Shown: positions 7,947-15,270 of the stretch, piece by piece
Layout of the letters: every line of letters starts with the position of its first letter
Position numbering within the stretch: the stretch's first letter is position 1
Assembly (NCBI GenBank): GCA_036525535.1
Contig: DATDAH010000290.1
Location: 1-29,198 of the forward strand
Direction: 5' to 3'
Length of the DNA: 29,198 nucleotides
Source of the DNA: DATDAH01 sp036525535
GTDB lineage: Bacteria; Actinomycetota; Acidimicrobiia; Acidimicrobiales; DATDAH01
The notes under the pieces: model-generated
Databases searched by the model: none
Told to the model about the DNA's origin: nothing
What the model saw: the letters and a program-made list of their open reading frames with translations, nothing else
Program-made: the position numbers and the translations under genes

Positions 7947-8972
7947 GTGGCGGAGATCCCGGTGATCGTGGACATGGAAGTCACGAACCGCTGCAACGCG
8001 AAGTGCTACTTCTGCCCGCGTGACGCCACGCCCCACCAGGGACTGATGAGCCCGGAGGTCTTCGAGAAGGGGCTCGAGCGGGCGCTCGGCCTGCGGGAGT
8101 CCATCCGGGTCAATCTCTGTGGGCTGGGCGAACCGCTCCTCAACCGGCACGTGCCCGACTTCATCCGACAGGTGCGTGGGGCGGGCGTGGAGTGCGGCAT
8201 GTCGTCCAACGGCTCGTTGCTGGACGAGAAGAAGGCGGCGGCGGTCCTCGAGGCCGGCGTCGGCCGAGTGTTCCTCAACGTCGGCGACCGGGGCGACGAC
8301 TACGAGGAGGTCTACAAGCTCCCGTTCGAGCGCACCCTGGCCAACGTCGAGCGCTTCGTCGCCATGGCGGGCGACGACTGCGAGGTGTACCTCGTGCTCG
8401 TGAACCACCGGCGGGACCCGGAGCACACCGAGGACATGCGGCGGTTCTGGCAGGAGCGGGGCGTCACCCGGTTCCAGGAGTTCGACGTCATCAACCGCGG
8501 TGGTGCGCTCTTCGTGGACGAGATGCAGTACCAGAAGATGCCCGAGCTCGCCGAGGCCCGGAAGATGCTGGCCGAGGGTGGGGGTCACGCCCTGTGCTCG
8601 GTGCCCTTCACCACGATGTTCGTGGGCTATGACGGCCTCTACTACCTGTGCTGCTCGGACTGGCGGAAGCAGGCCCCGCTGGGAAGCGTGTTCGACACGG
8701 ACACCGACGAGGTGGCCCGGCGGAAGTTCGAGCACGTCGCCTCGGGCGAGCCGGTCTGCAAGAGCTGCAACCTGGACCCGCTGAACCGGCTCACCGACGA
8801 GCTGCGCGGCGTCGGCCGAGGCGAGGTGTCGATGGCCGATGCCGAGGCCCTGGCCGGCGAGATGCTGGCGGTCAGCCGGGTGATCGTCGACGGCGTAGCC
8901 CGCCTCGACGAGCCCGCCCCGTCCCAGCGACGCGGCCGCCTTCGCCGGCGCATCCCGGTGCGGGCCGGTTAG
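7947..8972 (+). CDS. Radical SAM/SPASM-type protein, paralogue 1
   Basis: The 341-residue protein has the radical SAM cluster motif CNAKCYFC (C16, C20, C23), then LCGLGEPLLN with the GEP-type SAM contact (about 58-66) and SSNGSLL. The C-terminal part shows C217-x12-G230-x4-C235, an extra C236, and C271-x2-C274. This is the CX9-15GX4C start of a SPASM/Twitch domain without its last two Cys, so one auxiliary [4Fe-4S] cluster is expected. GTG 7947 is chosen for the strong AAGGGGG site upstream; the open frame continues further up but lacks similarity. It closely resembles the paralogue at 15271, and both end in RRRIPV. Related one-auxiliary-cluster enzymes oxidise or epimerise sugars or modify peptides. 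In this locus a sugar substrate is likelier, but that is inference. Confidence 0.9.
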   Translation: MAEIPVIVDMEVTNRCNAKCYFCPRDATPHQGLMSPEVFEKGLERALGLRESIRVNLCGLGEPLLNRHVPDFIRQVRGAGVECGMSSNGSLLDEKKAAAVLEAGVGRVFLNVGDRGDDYEEVYKLPFERTLANVERFVAMAGDDCEVYLVLVNHRRDPEHTEDMRRFWQERGVTRFQEFDVINRGGALFVDEMQYQKMPELAEARKMLAEGGGHALCSVPFTTMFVGYDGLYYLCCSDWRKQAPLGSVFDTDTDEVARRKFEHVASGEPVCKSCNLDPLNRLTDELRGVGRGEVSMADAEALAGEMLAVSRVIVDGVARLDEPAPSQRRGRLRRRIPVRAG

Positions 8973-8974
8973 AC

Positions 8975-9006
8975 CTCCCACGTCCGGGATCCAGGTCGAC
9001 GTGGAG
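8975..9006. terminator. Weak hairpin between convergent radical SAM and GT2 genes
   Basis: CTCCCACGT and ACGTGGAG can pair (eight pairs with one bulged C, 15-nt loop) directly after the radical SAM stop codon. A second small hairpin, GAGCC/GGCTC, lies at 9015-9026. There is no T tract on either strand. It is a possible shared terminator for the convergent pair, with low confidence. Confidence 0.25.
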
Positions 9007-9029
9007 AACCCAGCGAGCCGTGGCTCCGG

Positions 9030-9770
9030 TCAGGGTTCGGACGACCGGTCCCCGCCTGCACCGAACGGTCGGTAGGACGAGGAGAAGACGCGTCGGCGGC
9101 AGTGCAGCATGTCGATGATCGTCGCCGCGATGTTCTTCGGCGTCGTCGACTGGCCCCGACGGAAGTCGCGGGGGAACGTCTGGATGCCGACTTCGCCGAC
9201 CGGGTGGCCCGTGAACATCGTCTTGATGGCGATCTCGGCACCGATGAACGGGCTGCTCGCCTCGAGGTCCAGCTCCTGGACGACCTCCCTCCGGACCAGG
9301 CGCAGACCCGTGCTGATGTCGCGGAACCGCGTGAAGAAGAGGAAGCGGAGCACCCAGTTGTAGATCTTGGAGATCAGGATGCGGATCCCCGAGTACCGCC
9401 GGACGTAGCGGAAGGTGATGATCAGGTCGTAGTGGTGGCGGAGGCGCCACAACCGCTCCAGGTCGTAGAGGTCGTACTCGTCGTCACCGTCGGTGAGGCA
9501 GATCCAGTCCTTGGTGCTCGCCGCCAGGCCCGTCCGCACGGCAGCGCCGTAGCCCCGGTTCCTGCCGTGGTGGATGACCCGTACCTCCGGATGCCGGGCC
9601 GCCAGCTCGTCGGCTATCGCTCCGGCCCGGTCGGGGCTGCCGTCGTCGACGATGACCACCTCGAAGTCGTCGGCGATCCTCCGGCACACGTCGAGCGCCT
9701 TGTCCGTGACGCGCTCGACCGTCGGCTCGTCCCGGTACACGGGGAAGAAGACGGTGAGGGTCTCGGCCAC
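9030..9770 (-). CDS. Dpm1-like family 2 glycosyltransferase
   Basis: This 246-residue GT2 has FFPVYRDEPTV, VVIVDDGSPDRA (38-49), GRNRGYGAAVRTG and the DxD motif LTDGDDEYD (D94, D96, D97). It continues with a short hydrophobic/aromatic stretch WVLRFLFF and DISTGLRLVRR. This layout is that of polyprenyl-phosphate hexosyltransferases and related GtrB/ArnC-like enzymes, though no C-terminal pair of membrane helices is present. It likely loads a sugar onto polyprenyl phosphate or onto a lipid-linked acceptor at the cytoplasmic face. The GTG start lies one base after the TGA of the SDR gene upstream (TGA C GTG), so the two are translationally coupled. That pairing supports a role in making a polyprenyl-linked donor for the membrane transferases nearby. 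Confidence 0.88.
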   Translation of the reverse strand: MAETLTVFFPVYRDEPTVERVTDKALDVCRRIADDFEVVIVDDGSPDRAGAIADELAARHPEVRVIHHGRNRGYGAAVRTGLAASTKDWICLTDGDDEYDLYDLERLWRLRHHYDLIITFRYVRRYSGIRILISKIYNWVLRFLFFTRFRDISTGLRLVRREVVQELDLEASSPFIGAEIAIKTMFTGHPVGEVGIQTFPRDFRRGQSTTPKNIAATIIDMLHCRRRVFSSSYRPFGAGGDRSSEP

Positions 9771-9771
9771 G

Positions 9772-10509
9772 TCAGAACCGCAGGCGGTCGTAGATCGGCG
9801 CCGGCAACCACCGCAGGACGCGCACCGCCAAGCCCCACGGCCGGGGCAGGTACCGGAAGCTCGAGCCCTGGTCGAGCCGCCCGACGACGACCTCGGCCAC
9901 CCGACCGGGATCGGCGACCGGCAGCTTCAGGTCGAGGCCACGCGTCATGGCCGTGTCGACGTAGCCGAGGGCGTAGACCTGCACGTCGACCGGGGTGCCG
10001 GCGGTTCGGTGCCGCATCGACCGGCCGAAGGACTCCAGGCCGGCCTTGGCCGCGGCGTAGGCGACGTTCCGGCGCCGCGGTGCGGCGGCGGCGATGCTCG
10101 AGAAGAGCACGAGCGTCCCACCCCCCTGGTCCTCGAACTGCCCCACGAGCGCACCACCCAGCTTCAGGGGTGCGAGGAAGTTGACGGCGACCAAGTCCTC
10201 GGTTCGCTCCCAGTCGCCGACGCCGTCGTCGTCGTCGTCGACCGCCCCCGCGGTGAGGATGGCGACGTCGATCCGCCCCAGGACGGCGGTGGCCTCGTCG
10301 AGGAAGGCTCGGAGCTCCGCATCCGAGCCGGTGAGGTCGAGGGGGAGCACGGTCACCTCGACGCCGTGGCCATCACGAAGCTCGCCGGCGAGGTCGTCCA
10401 ACGCCTCGTCGCTCCGGGCCGCCACGACGAGAGCGGCGCCGCGACCTGCGAGCTCGGTGGCGATGGCCCGTCCGACCCCGGCACTGGCCCCCACCACGAG
10501 TGCCCTCAT
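9772..10509 (-). CDS. Short-chain dehydrogenase/reductase, DprE2-like
   Basis: The 245-residue protein is a classical SDR: NAD(P)-binding GASAGVG (7-13), catalytic Ser in LFSS (137-138) and YAAAK (Y151, K155). Its C-terminus, FRYLPRPWG followed by VLRWLPAPIYDRL, strongly recalls the tail of mycobacterial DprE2, the reductase that completes epimerisation of decaprenylphosphoryl-ribose to -arabinose. From memory, the N..Y..KAGL..F segment also matches. If so, it would supply polyprenyl-phospho-arabinose, the donor of the AftB-like enzyme encoded 2 kb away; no DprE1-like oxidase is in the window. An aspartate run (DDDDD, 91-95) in the middle is unusual but codes in frame. ATG 10509 start; the stop is one base from the next gene's GTG. 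SDR is certain, DprE2 function is inference. Confidence 0.85.
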   Translation of the reverse strand: MRALVVGASAGVGRAIATELAGRGAALVVAARSDEALDDLAGELRDGHGVEVTVLPLDLTGSDAELRAFLDEATAVLGRIDVAILTAGAVDDDDDGVGDWERTEDLVAVNFLAPLKLGGALVGQFEDQGGGTLVLFSSIAAAAPRRRNVAYAAAKAGLESFGRSMRHRTAGTPVDVQVYALGYVDTAMTRGLDLKLPVADPGRVAEVVVGRLDQGSSFRYLPRPWGLAVRVLRWLPAPIYDRLRF

Positions 10510-10570
10510 CGGTGTCTCGCGCCGCCGTTCGCCGGCTGGCGCCGCCTCTCGGTCGGTCCGGCGGCGCGAA

Positions 10571-12205
10571 TCATCCGACGTCGATCTCGCTCTCCTCGAC
10601 GGGCCGGTCGAGGAGGACCTGGTCGCCGGCGTCGGTGACCAGGACGACGGTGTACGACATCGAGCCCGGCGGCGCGATCGCGTTGGCCAGGCCGGTCACC
10701 ACGTCACCGCTGGACAAGGCCACGTCCACGGTGCCGATCCCCACGACGTGCCCGTCCTGGTCGGCGACGAGCACGCAGTCCACCTCGGCGACGCGGGACT
10801 CGGGCACCGTCGCAATCAGCCGGACGGCACCCCGGTCGACGGCAACGGATTCGATCGCGTCGTTGCCCACGACCTCCATCTGGCCGAGGTCCAGCCGCTC
10901 TCCCAGCAGGCCGCAGTCATCGTCGTAGCGATCGCTGAACGGGTAGTGCCCGAGCGCGGCGAGGCGCGACGAGATGGCGGGGAACGGATTGCCGAACACG
11001 TCCGTGCGACCCTCGACCAGGTCGAGCCGGTACGCGGCGGCGAGGTCGCGCTGCCGGGGGAGGTTCTCACGGTCCTCGCGGACCGCCGCCGCCCCGAATG
11101 TCAGGGCGAACGCCGCCACGACCGCCGTCGGGGCGATGAGCGGCGGCCGCCACGAGGTGAGCGAGCCCGCCAGACCGCCGATCGAGATCCACAACAGCGC
11201 CGCCAGGCAGGCGTAGCGTCCCTGGTTGCGCAGAGGAAAGGTGAGGTCGAGTCGCCCTGCGGCGATCAGCAGCAGGCTGGCCAGCGAGAACGAGAACAAC
11301 CCTATCCAGGGTGTCGAATCGCTCGAGCGGCGCCGGAGGGCCCACGTGCCCAACCCGAGACCGGTCGCCACGGCGACGAGGCCCAGAAGGCGAGCGACCC
11401 GGAAGTCCCACGTGAACAGCGAACCCGCCGTGGCCAGCGCTTGACTGACCACCTCGAGCGGCGCGGGCAGGTTCCGATCGCCGACTTCGAAGCCTCCTTC
11501 GCTCGCGCGCTCGAAGCTCAGGAGGTACCAGATCCACACGGCGGCACCGATCCCGACGACGCGCCAGTCCGGCCGCCAGCGTCGATCCACGAGAAGGCCC
11601 ACCAGCACCAGTACCGGCCACACCAGCAGCCCGGTCGTGAGAGAGAGCGACGCCACCAGTCCGAGGGCCACGGCCGGCCAGACCCGACCCCGCCACCGGA
11701 GGACGATGGCACCGAGCACGCAGAGGTTGGCCGTGAACCACGCGACGCCGCTCATCGACCGGGTGAAGTTCCAGGAGCCCTGGCGGGAGAAGAGCAGGAT
11801 GCTGGCCGCAACGATGAAGGCGGCCGCCGCCCAGGACCGGCGATCACCGGCGGGGATGAACCGCGAGAGGACCACCAGCTGGGCGAACACGAGGACCACG
11901 GCGAGGGTGCCCAGCCAGAGGTTCGAGCCGTCGGCGAGGTAGATGTTCGCCCAATAGAGGAGGTTGGGGACGGCAACCGGGTGCTCGTTGTTGAACACCA
12001 GCAGCGAACCGAGGTCGAACCCTCCGCTCGGGGTGGACGTGTCGGCGAGTATCCGCCAGTAGTCGTCGTACTGGAGGTGGGTGTCGCTCCAGACGATCGT
12101 CAGCATCCACGCCGCCGGCATCGCGGCGAGCAGCCACGGAGCCCATCGAGTCGGCGTGCGGGCGAGCGCGACAGCCTCCGCCATCAGCCGCGGCCGCTCC
12201 GTCAT
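10571..12205 (-). CDS. Large multi-pass membrane protein, possible GT-C glycosyltransferase
   Basis: The protein has about 544 residues from ATG 12205; ATG 12184 and 12223 are alternatives, and GATACT eight bases before 12205 could be a -10 box for a near-leaderless start. After one N-terminal membrane helix comes the loop LQYDDYW (D47, D48), then NEHPVAVPNLLYW, then roughly ten hydrophobic helices up to residue ~375. The remainder (~376-544) is soluble and would face outside, with a YDDDC segment and a beta-rich end. An acidic pair in the first outer loop of a multi-helix protein is typical of GT-C transferases that use polyprenyl-phosphate sugars. I do not recognise the family, so this is an inference supported by the AftB and DprE2-like neighbours. 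It is divergent from the AftB-like gene and 61 bp upstream of the SDR gene. Confidence 0.75.
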   Translation of the reverse strand: MTERPRLMAEAVALARTPTRWAPWLLAAMPAAWMLTIVWSDTHLQYDDYWRILADTSTPSGGFDLGSLLVFNNEHPVAVPNLLYWANIYLADGSNLWLGTLAVVLVFAQLVVLSRFIPAGDRRSWAAAAFIVAASILLFSRQGSWNFTRSMSGVAWFTANLCVLGAIVLRWRGRVWPAVALGLVASLSLTTGLLVWPVLVLVGLLVDRRWRPDWRVVGIGAAVWIWYLLSFERASEGGFEVGDRNLPAPLEVVSQALATAGSLFTWDFRVARLLGLVAVATGLGLGTWALRRRSSDSTPWIGLFSFSLASLLLIAAGRLDLTFPLRNQGRYACLAALLWISIGGLAGSLTSWRPPLIAPTAVVAAFALTFGAAAVREDRENLPRQRDLAAAYRLDLVEGRTDVFGNPFPAISSRLAALGHYPFSDRYDDDCGLLGERLDLGQMEVVGNDAIESVAVDRGAVRLIATVPESRVAEVDCVLVADQDGHVVGIGTVDVALSSGDVVTGLANAIAPPGSMSYTVVLVTDAGDQVLLDRPVEESEIDVG

Positions 12206-12439
12206 CGGAGCGGAGTATCGCATAGCGCCAACGGTCGGAAGAATGCGGTGGACCACCCGCAACTTCTCATCCTGGGTTCTCCTTCGAACGGCTCCGCCTT
12301 CGCTGACCAACGTGGCGGACTCGCCGTGCCCGCCGTGTTCACCTCCACGCGAGACGGACAACCCCCTTCCTGTTTGGAGAAGCCTCCAAGGGTCGCCGTC
12401 AGCACTCGAGGGTTCGACGCAGAAGACCGTTTAGATTCA
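12206..12439. promoter_or_regulatory. Divergent intergenic region with a 6-bp-stem hairpin
   Basis: This gap lies between the membrane protein gene (left) and the AftB-like gene (right) and is less GC-rich than its surroundings. It holds a perfect inverted repeat TTGGAG-AAGC-CTCCAA at 12374-12389 and a TAGATT box at 12432-12437. If TAGATT is a -10, transcription would start just inside the longest AftB frame, favouring a start at 12479-12494. On the left side GATACT lies eight bases from ATG 12205. No -35 boxes are convincing. Confidence 0.3.
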
Positions 12440-12493
12440 ATGAAGGTGGAGTCGGCCGGCGCAGCGAGGCGAGGGGTTGTGGTGGGCGAGACG

Positions 12494-14374
12494 ATGGTTC
12501 GAGCGGCACCACTGACTGATCGTCGGTGGTTGGACACCGGTCTGGGCCGGCTGGTGCGGGTGGGGATCGTGGCGGTGCCGGTCGTGGTTCTCGCCGCGCA
12601 GGCCTACCGCTATCGGTGGGTCACCGATGACGGGTTCATCTACTTCCGGGTGGTGGAACAGCTCCAGGCGGGGAACGGGCCGGTGTTCAACGCGGGGGAG
12701 CGGGTCGAGGTCTTCACCAGCCCGCTGTGGCTGGCGGTGCTGACGGTCGCGGACGTGGTGCTACCGCTTCACCTGGAGTGGCTCGCAGTCCTTGGCGGGA
12801 TCGGGCTGTCGGTGGTGGGCGTGGTGATGGCGATCCTGGGCGCTCGCCTCCTCGTGCGCCACGACCTGCCCGACGCCCTCCTGCTGCCGATCGGGGTGTT
12901 GGCGTTCGGGGCGATCCTGCCGGTGTGGGTGTTCCTGAGCGCCGGGTTGGAGAACGGCCTGGTGTTCGCGTGGATCGGGACGTGCCTCTGGGCCCTGGCC
13001 CGGTGGGCCGACGGCGCCGACGGCGTCGACGGCGCCGTCCGGCCGATGCGAGCGGGCTGGGGGGTGTTGCTGGGGCTGGGCTGGCTGGTGCGCCCGGAGC
13101 TGGTGGTCTTCAGCGCTGCGTTCCTGGCCTTGGTGCTGCTGGCGCAGCGTCGGGTACAGGGTTGGCGGAGCCGGGTCGCCTTCGTGGCGGCATCGGTGGC
13201 TCTGCCGGTCGCCTACCAGGTCTTCCGCATGGGCTACTTCGGCATGGTCGTGTCGAACACCGCGATCGCCAAGGAAGGAACGGACTTCCGGTGGGGCCGG
13301 GGGTGGGCGTACCTCCGGAACTTCACGGACCCCTATTGGTTGTGGCTGCCGCTGCTGGCCATGGTGGCCGGCGCCTACGTGCCGCTGGTGCGGGCGCTGC
13401 GAGCCCACGGGAGGTCCGTGTCGTCGTGGGTGCTCCTGGCGTTCCTGGGTCTCGGGACGTTCTCCGGGCTGTACGTCGTCGCGGTCGGCGGTGACTACAT
13501 CCACGCCCGCCTGTTCCTCCCCGCCTACTTCGCGCTGTGTGCCCCGGTCGCGGTCGTGGCCCTCGCCCGGCGCTACGCGATCGCCTTGGTCGTGGTCCCC
13601 TGGGCCCTGGCCGCCGGCCTGGCCCTGCGACCACCTCAGGACTTCGTCCAGCTCGAGGGCGACTACCTGTTCGTCCTCCCGGCACCGCGGCAAGGCCTCG
13701 TGACCCGCGACGACTACGGCTGGGGCGAGGGCGGTGAGAATTACTCCTGGTTCGGCGACGACGACTACTACTACTCCTACTTCGCCACCCAGGGCCGGGT
13801 CAGGCGGTGGAGGAGCCCGGACGCCCTGTTGCGGCCCGACCTGCCGCGGCCCTATGTGATCGGTACCGCGATGGGGAGCCTGGGCTACGCGATCGACCCG
13901 GATGTCCGCATCCTCGACACCTTGGGCCTGGCCGACGCCTTCACCGCGCACCTCGCCCCGACCTCGGCGCCCGTCAACGGGACGATACGGCACTGGCTGG
14001 CGGGCCACGAGAAGCCACTCCCCACCCCGTGGGTGGCAGCCCGTGTCCTGCGGGAGGGAGAGCCGTTCGACGCCGGCGACCTGCCGCCGCCGCACCCGTC
14101 CGGTCAACTGATCCCAGCGACCGAGGGTGAGGAGCTGCAGGAGCAGATCGCCTGGGCCCGGGCAGCGCTGGCCTGCCCGGCGATCCAGCGGCTCCAGGAG
14201 GCGACCTCGGAGCCACTCACGCCCGGCCGGTTCGTGTCGAACCTGTTCGACGCCGTCGACAACACCCGGATGCGGATCCCGGCCGACCCGCAGGACGCCT
14301 ACCGCCGGTACTGCGGCGACGACATCCCCCCCGAGGTCGTGGCCGTGACCGAGGGCCGCTCCACCGGTCCCTGA
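12494..14374 (+). CDS. AftB-like arabinofuranosyltransferase (GT-C membrane protein)
   Basis: The 626-residue protein closely follows mycobacterial AftB (Rv3805c; similar length from memory). It has an N-terminal helix, then RWVTDDGFIYFRVVEQL with the catalytic acidic pair D45-D46, and GNGPVFNAGERVE. It continues with WLVRPEL, LPVAYQVFRMGYFG, NTAIAKEG, YLRNF..PY and a C-terminal soluble part ending with CPAIQ and GRFVSNL. About ten membrane helices span residues 20-390. In mycobacteria AftB adds terminal beta-1,2-arabinofuranose to arabinan from decaprenylphosphoryl-arabinose on the outer membrane face. Here the acceptor may be a different glycan. ATG 12494 is my choice; GTG 12479/12482 and ATG 12440 are in-frame alternatives. 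The open frame runs far upstream, but that part is antisense to the membrane protein gene. A Gly/Tyr/Asp-rich outer loop (EGGENYSWFGDDDYYYSYF) is odd. Confidence 0.88.
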   Translation: MVRAAPLTDRRWLDTGLGRLVRVGIVAVPVVVLAAQAYRYRWVTDDGFIYFRVVEQLQAGNGPVFNAGERVEVFTSPLWLAVLTVADVVLPLHLEWLAVLGGIGLSVVGVVMAILGARLLVRHDLPDALLLPIGVLAFGAILPVWVFLSAGLENGLVFAWIGTCLWALARWADGADGVDGAVRPMRAGWGVLLGLGWLVRPELVVFSAAFLALVLLAQRRVQGWRSRVAFVAASVALPVAYQVFRMGYFGMVVSNTAIAKEGTDFRWGRGWAYLRNFTDPYWLWLPLLAMVAGAYVPLVRALRAHGRSVSSWVLLAFLGLGTFSGLYVVAVGGDYIHARLFLPAYFALCAPVAVVALARRYAIALVVVPWALAAGLALRPPQDFVQLEGDYLFVLPAPRQGLVTRDDYGWGEGGENYSWFGDDDYYYSYFATQGRVRRWRSPDALLRPDLPRPYVIGTAMGSLGYAIDPDVRILDTLGLADAFTAHLAPTSAPVNGTIRHWLAGHEKPLPTPWVAARVLREGEPFDAGDLPPPHPSGQLIPATEGEELQEQIAWARAALACPAIQRLQEATSEPLTPGRFVSNLFDAVDNTRMRIPADPQDAYRRYCGDDIPPEVVAVTEGRSTGP

Positions 14375-14384
14375 CTTCTTCGCG

Positions 14385-14403
14385 GGCCGTCGATCAGACG
14401 GCC
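14385..14403. terminator. Candidate bidirectional terminator between AftB-like and PhyH genes
   Basis: GGCCGTC and GACGGCC form a perfect 7-bp GC-rich stem with a 5-nt loop. The hairpin lies 10 bases after the AftB-like stop, and its loop contains the stop codon of the convergent PhyH gene (14394-14396). There is no T tract, as is common in actinobacterial terminators. Position between convergent genes supports the call. Confidence 0.45.
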
Positions 14404-15170
14404 GCGGCGGGCTCGGCCGCCTTTTCCTTGAAGTTGAGCGAGAGCAGCCGGCGGCGCTGGCCTCCGCCGAAGCTGGCGTGGATCGTGCGGTAGTCCCACA
14501 CGACGGCGTCGCCGGGCTCGCTCTCGAGGACGTAGGCGGGGATGTCCTCCCGGGCGACCCCGAAGACCTCCTCGGGGCCGTCGACGTCGGTGAAGTCCCG
14601 GCGCAGGGTCCGGGCGTAGACGCTCTGGAAGAAGTTCGTGCCCGGCATCATGCGGATGGCGCCGGTCTCGGCGCTCAGGCGGTCGAGGTAGAGGGAGATC
14701 TTCACCATGTGCCGGCTCATCGGCGCGCCGTAGGTGTCGGAGTGCCACGAGCTGTCGCAGTAGAAGAGGCTGCCGTCGCTCGGGGCCACCTCGTAGCCGG
14801 GGCCCAGGAGCGAGGTGATGGTGCCCACGACCCGGGGATCCCGGTACAGCTTCGGGGCGTCCTCCGCCTGCTCGAGGACGCCCTGGATGATCTTGCGAGG
14901 CTGGTTGAGGTGGATGTCCTCGGTGAGCTCCCAGCTCTCGTGGTTGGCGAAGACCTCCTCGAAGCCGGCGGTGATCTCTTCGATGTCGTCAGCGAGCAAT
15001 CCAGGCAGCATGAGGAAGCCGAACGTCTCGAAGAAGTTGACCTGCTGGGTCGTGAGGGTGCCCCCGCGCCCCTCGGTCCTGGCGAGGGGCGCGAGCGAGG
15101 CCTCGCCTGTGGGGGGCGGGACTCGACCGCCGTTCGCCTTGACAAGCCTCTCGAGCGTCCGGCGCAGCAC
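14394..15170 (-). CDS. Phytanoyl-CoA dioxygenase (PhyH)-like Fe(II)/2-oxoglutarate oxygenase
   Basis: The protein is 258 aa from GTG 15170. It is chosen because GGAGGGA ends four bases before it; GTG 15182 would add four residues. The iron-binding residues are visible as WHSD (H143, D145) and TIHASFGG (H231), and an RRRLLSLNF segment (Arg ~240) would bind 2-oxoglutarate. FFETFGFLMLPGLL near the N-terminus is the usual PhyH opening. Length fits small bacterial PhyH enzymes, which hydroxylate or otherwise oxidise small molecules, lipids or sugars. It is divergent from the second radical SAM gene, and their promoters appear to share bases. It is only distantly similar to the three other PhyH proteins in this locus. 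Fold and metal site are well supported; substrate is unknown. Confidence 0.88.
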   Translation of the reverse strand: MLRRTLERLVKANGGRVPPPTGEASLAPLARTEGRGGTLTTQQVNFFETFGFLMLPGLLADDIEEITAGFEEVFANHESWELTEDIHLNQPRKIIQGVLEQAEDAPKLYRDPRVVGTITSLLGPGYEVAPSDGSLFYCDSSWHSDTYGAPMSRHMVKISLYLDRLSAETGAIRMMPGTNFFQSVYARTLRRDFTDVDGPEEVFGVAREDIPAYVLESEPGDAVVWDYRTIHASFGGGQRRRLLSLNFKEKAAEPAAAV

Positions 15171-15203
15171 GAGTCCCTCCACGGTCGATCACCGCTGGCG
15201 CGG

Positions 15204-15213
15204 AGTCTAGGCT
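15204..15213. promoter_or_regulatory. Overlapping symmetric -10 boxes, PhyH / radical SAM divergent promoter
   Basis: The ten bases AGTCTAGGCT contain TAGGCT on the plus strand (15208-15213) and TAGACT on the minus strand (15209-15204). Both fit the actinobacterial TAGNNT -10 consensus, and they share the central TA. Transcription would run right to the radical SAM gene (leader ~50 nt with GGAGGAG before ATG 15271) and left to the PhyH gene (leader ~27 nt with GGAGGGA). The same arrangement occurs at 19226-19235. No strong -35 boxes are visible. Confidence 0.45.
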
Positions 15214-15270
15214 GGTCGCGGCCGCGCTGCGGAACGACCGTGGCGGGTCCGTGAGGAGTCGGAGGAGCCC

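Noticed and set aside
6716..8023. 435-codon plus-strand frame over the GT4 gene
   Set aside because: It is the antisense shadow of a clear GT4 glycosyltransferase.
8637..8668. About 25 bp nearly identical to 15999-16025, considered as a recombination repeat
   Set aside because: It encodes the conserved YYLCCSDWRK motif in both radical SAM paralogues, so protein constraint and shared codon bias explain it.
7608..8981. 457-codon minus-strand frame over radical SAM paralogue 1
   Set aside because: The plus strand encodes all cluster cysteines of a radical SAM protein; the minus frame has no motifs.
10218..10242. GTC/GAC triplet run that looks like a microsatellite
   Set aside because: It codes for five Asp in frame within the SDR protein; too short to call a repeat element.
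10094..12439. Long upstream extension of the AftB-like frame
   Set aside because: It runs antisense to the SDR and membrane protein genes, is Arg/Ser/Pro-rich and lacks similarity; AftB-type sequence begins only near 12494.
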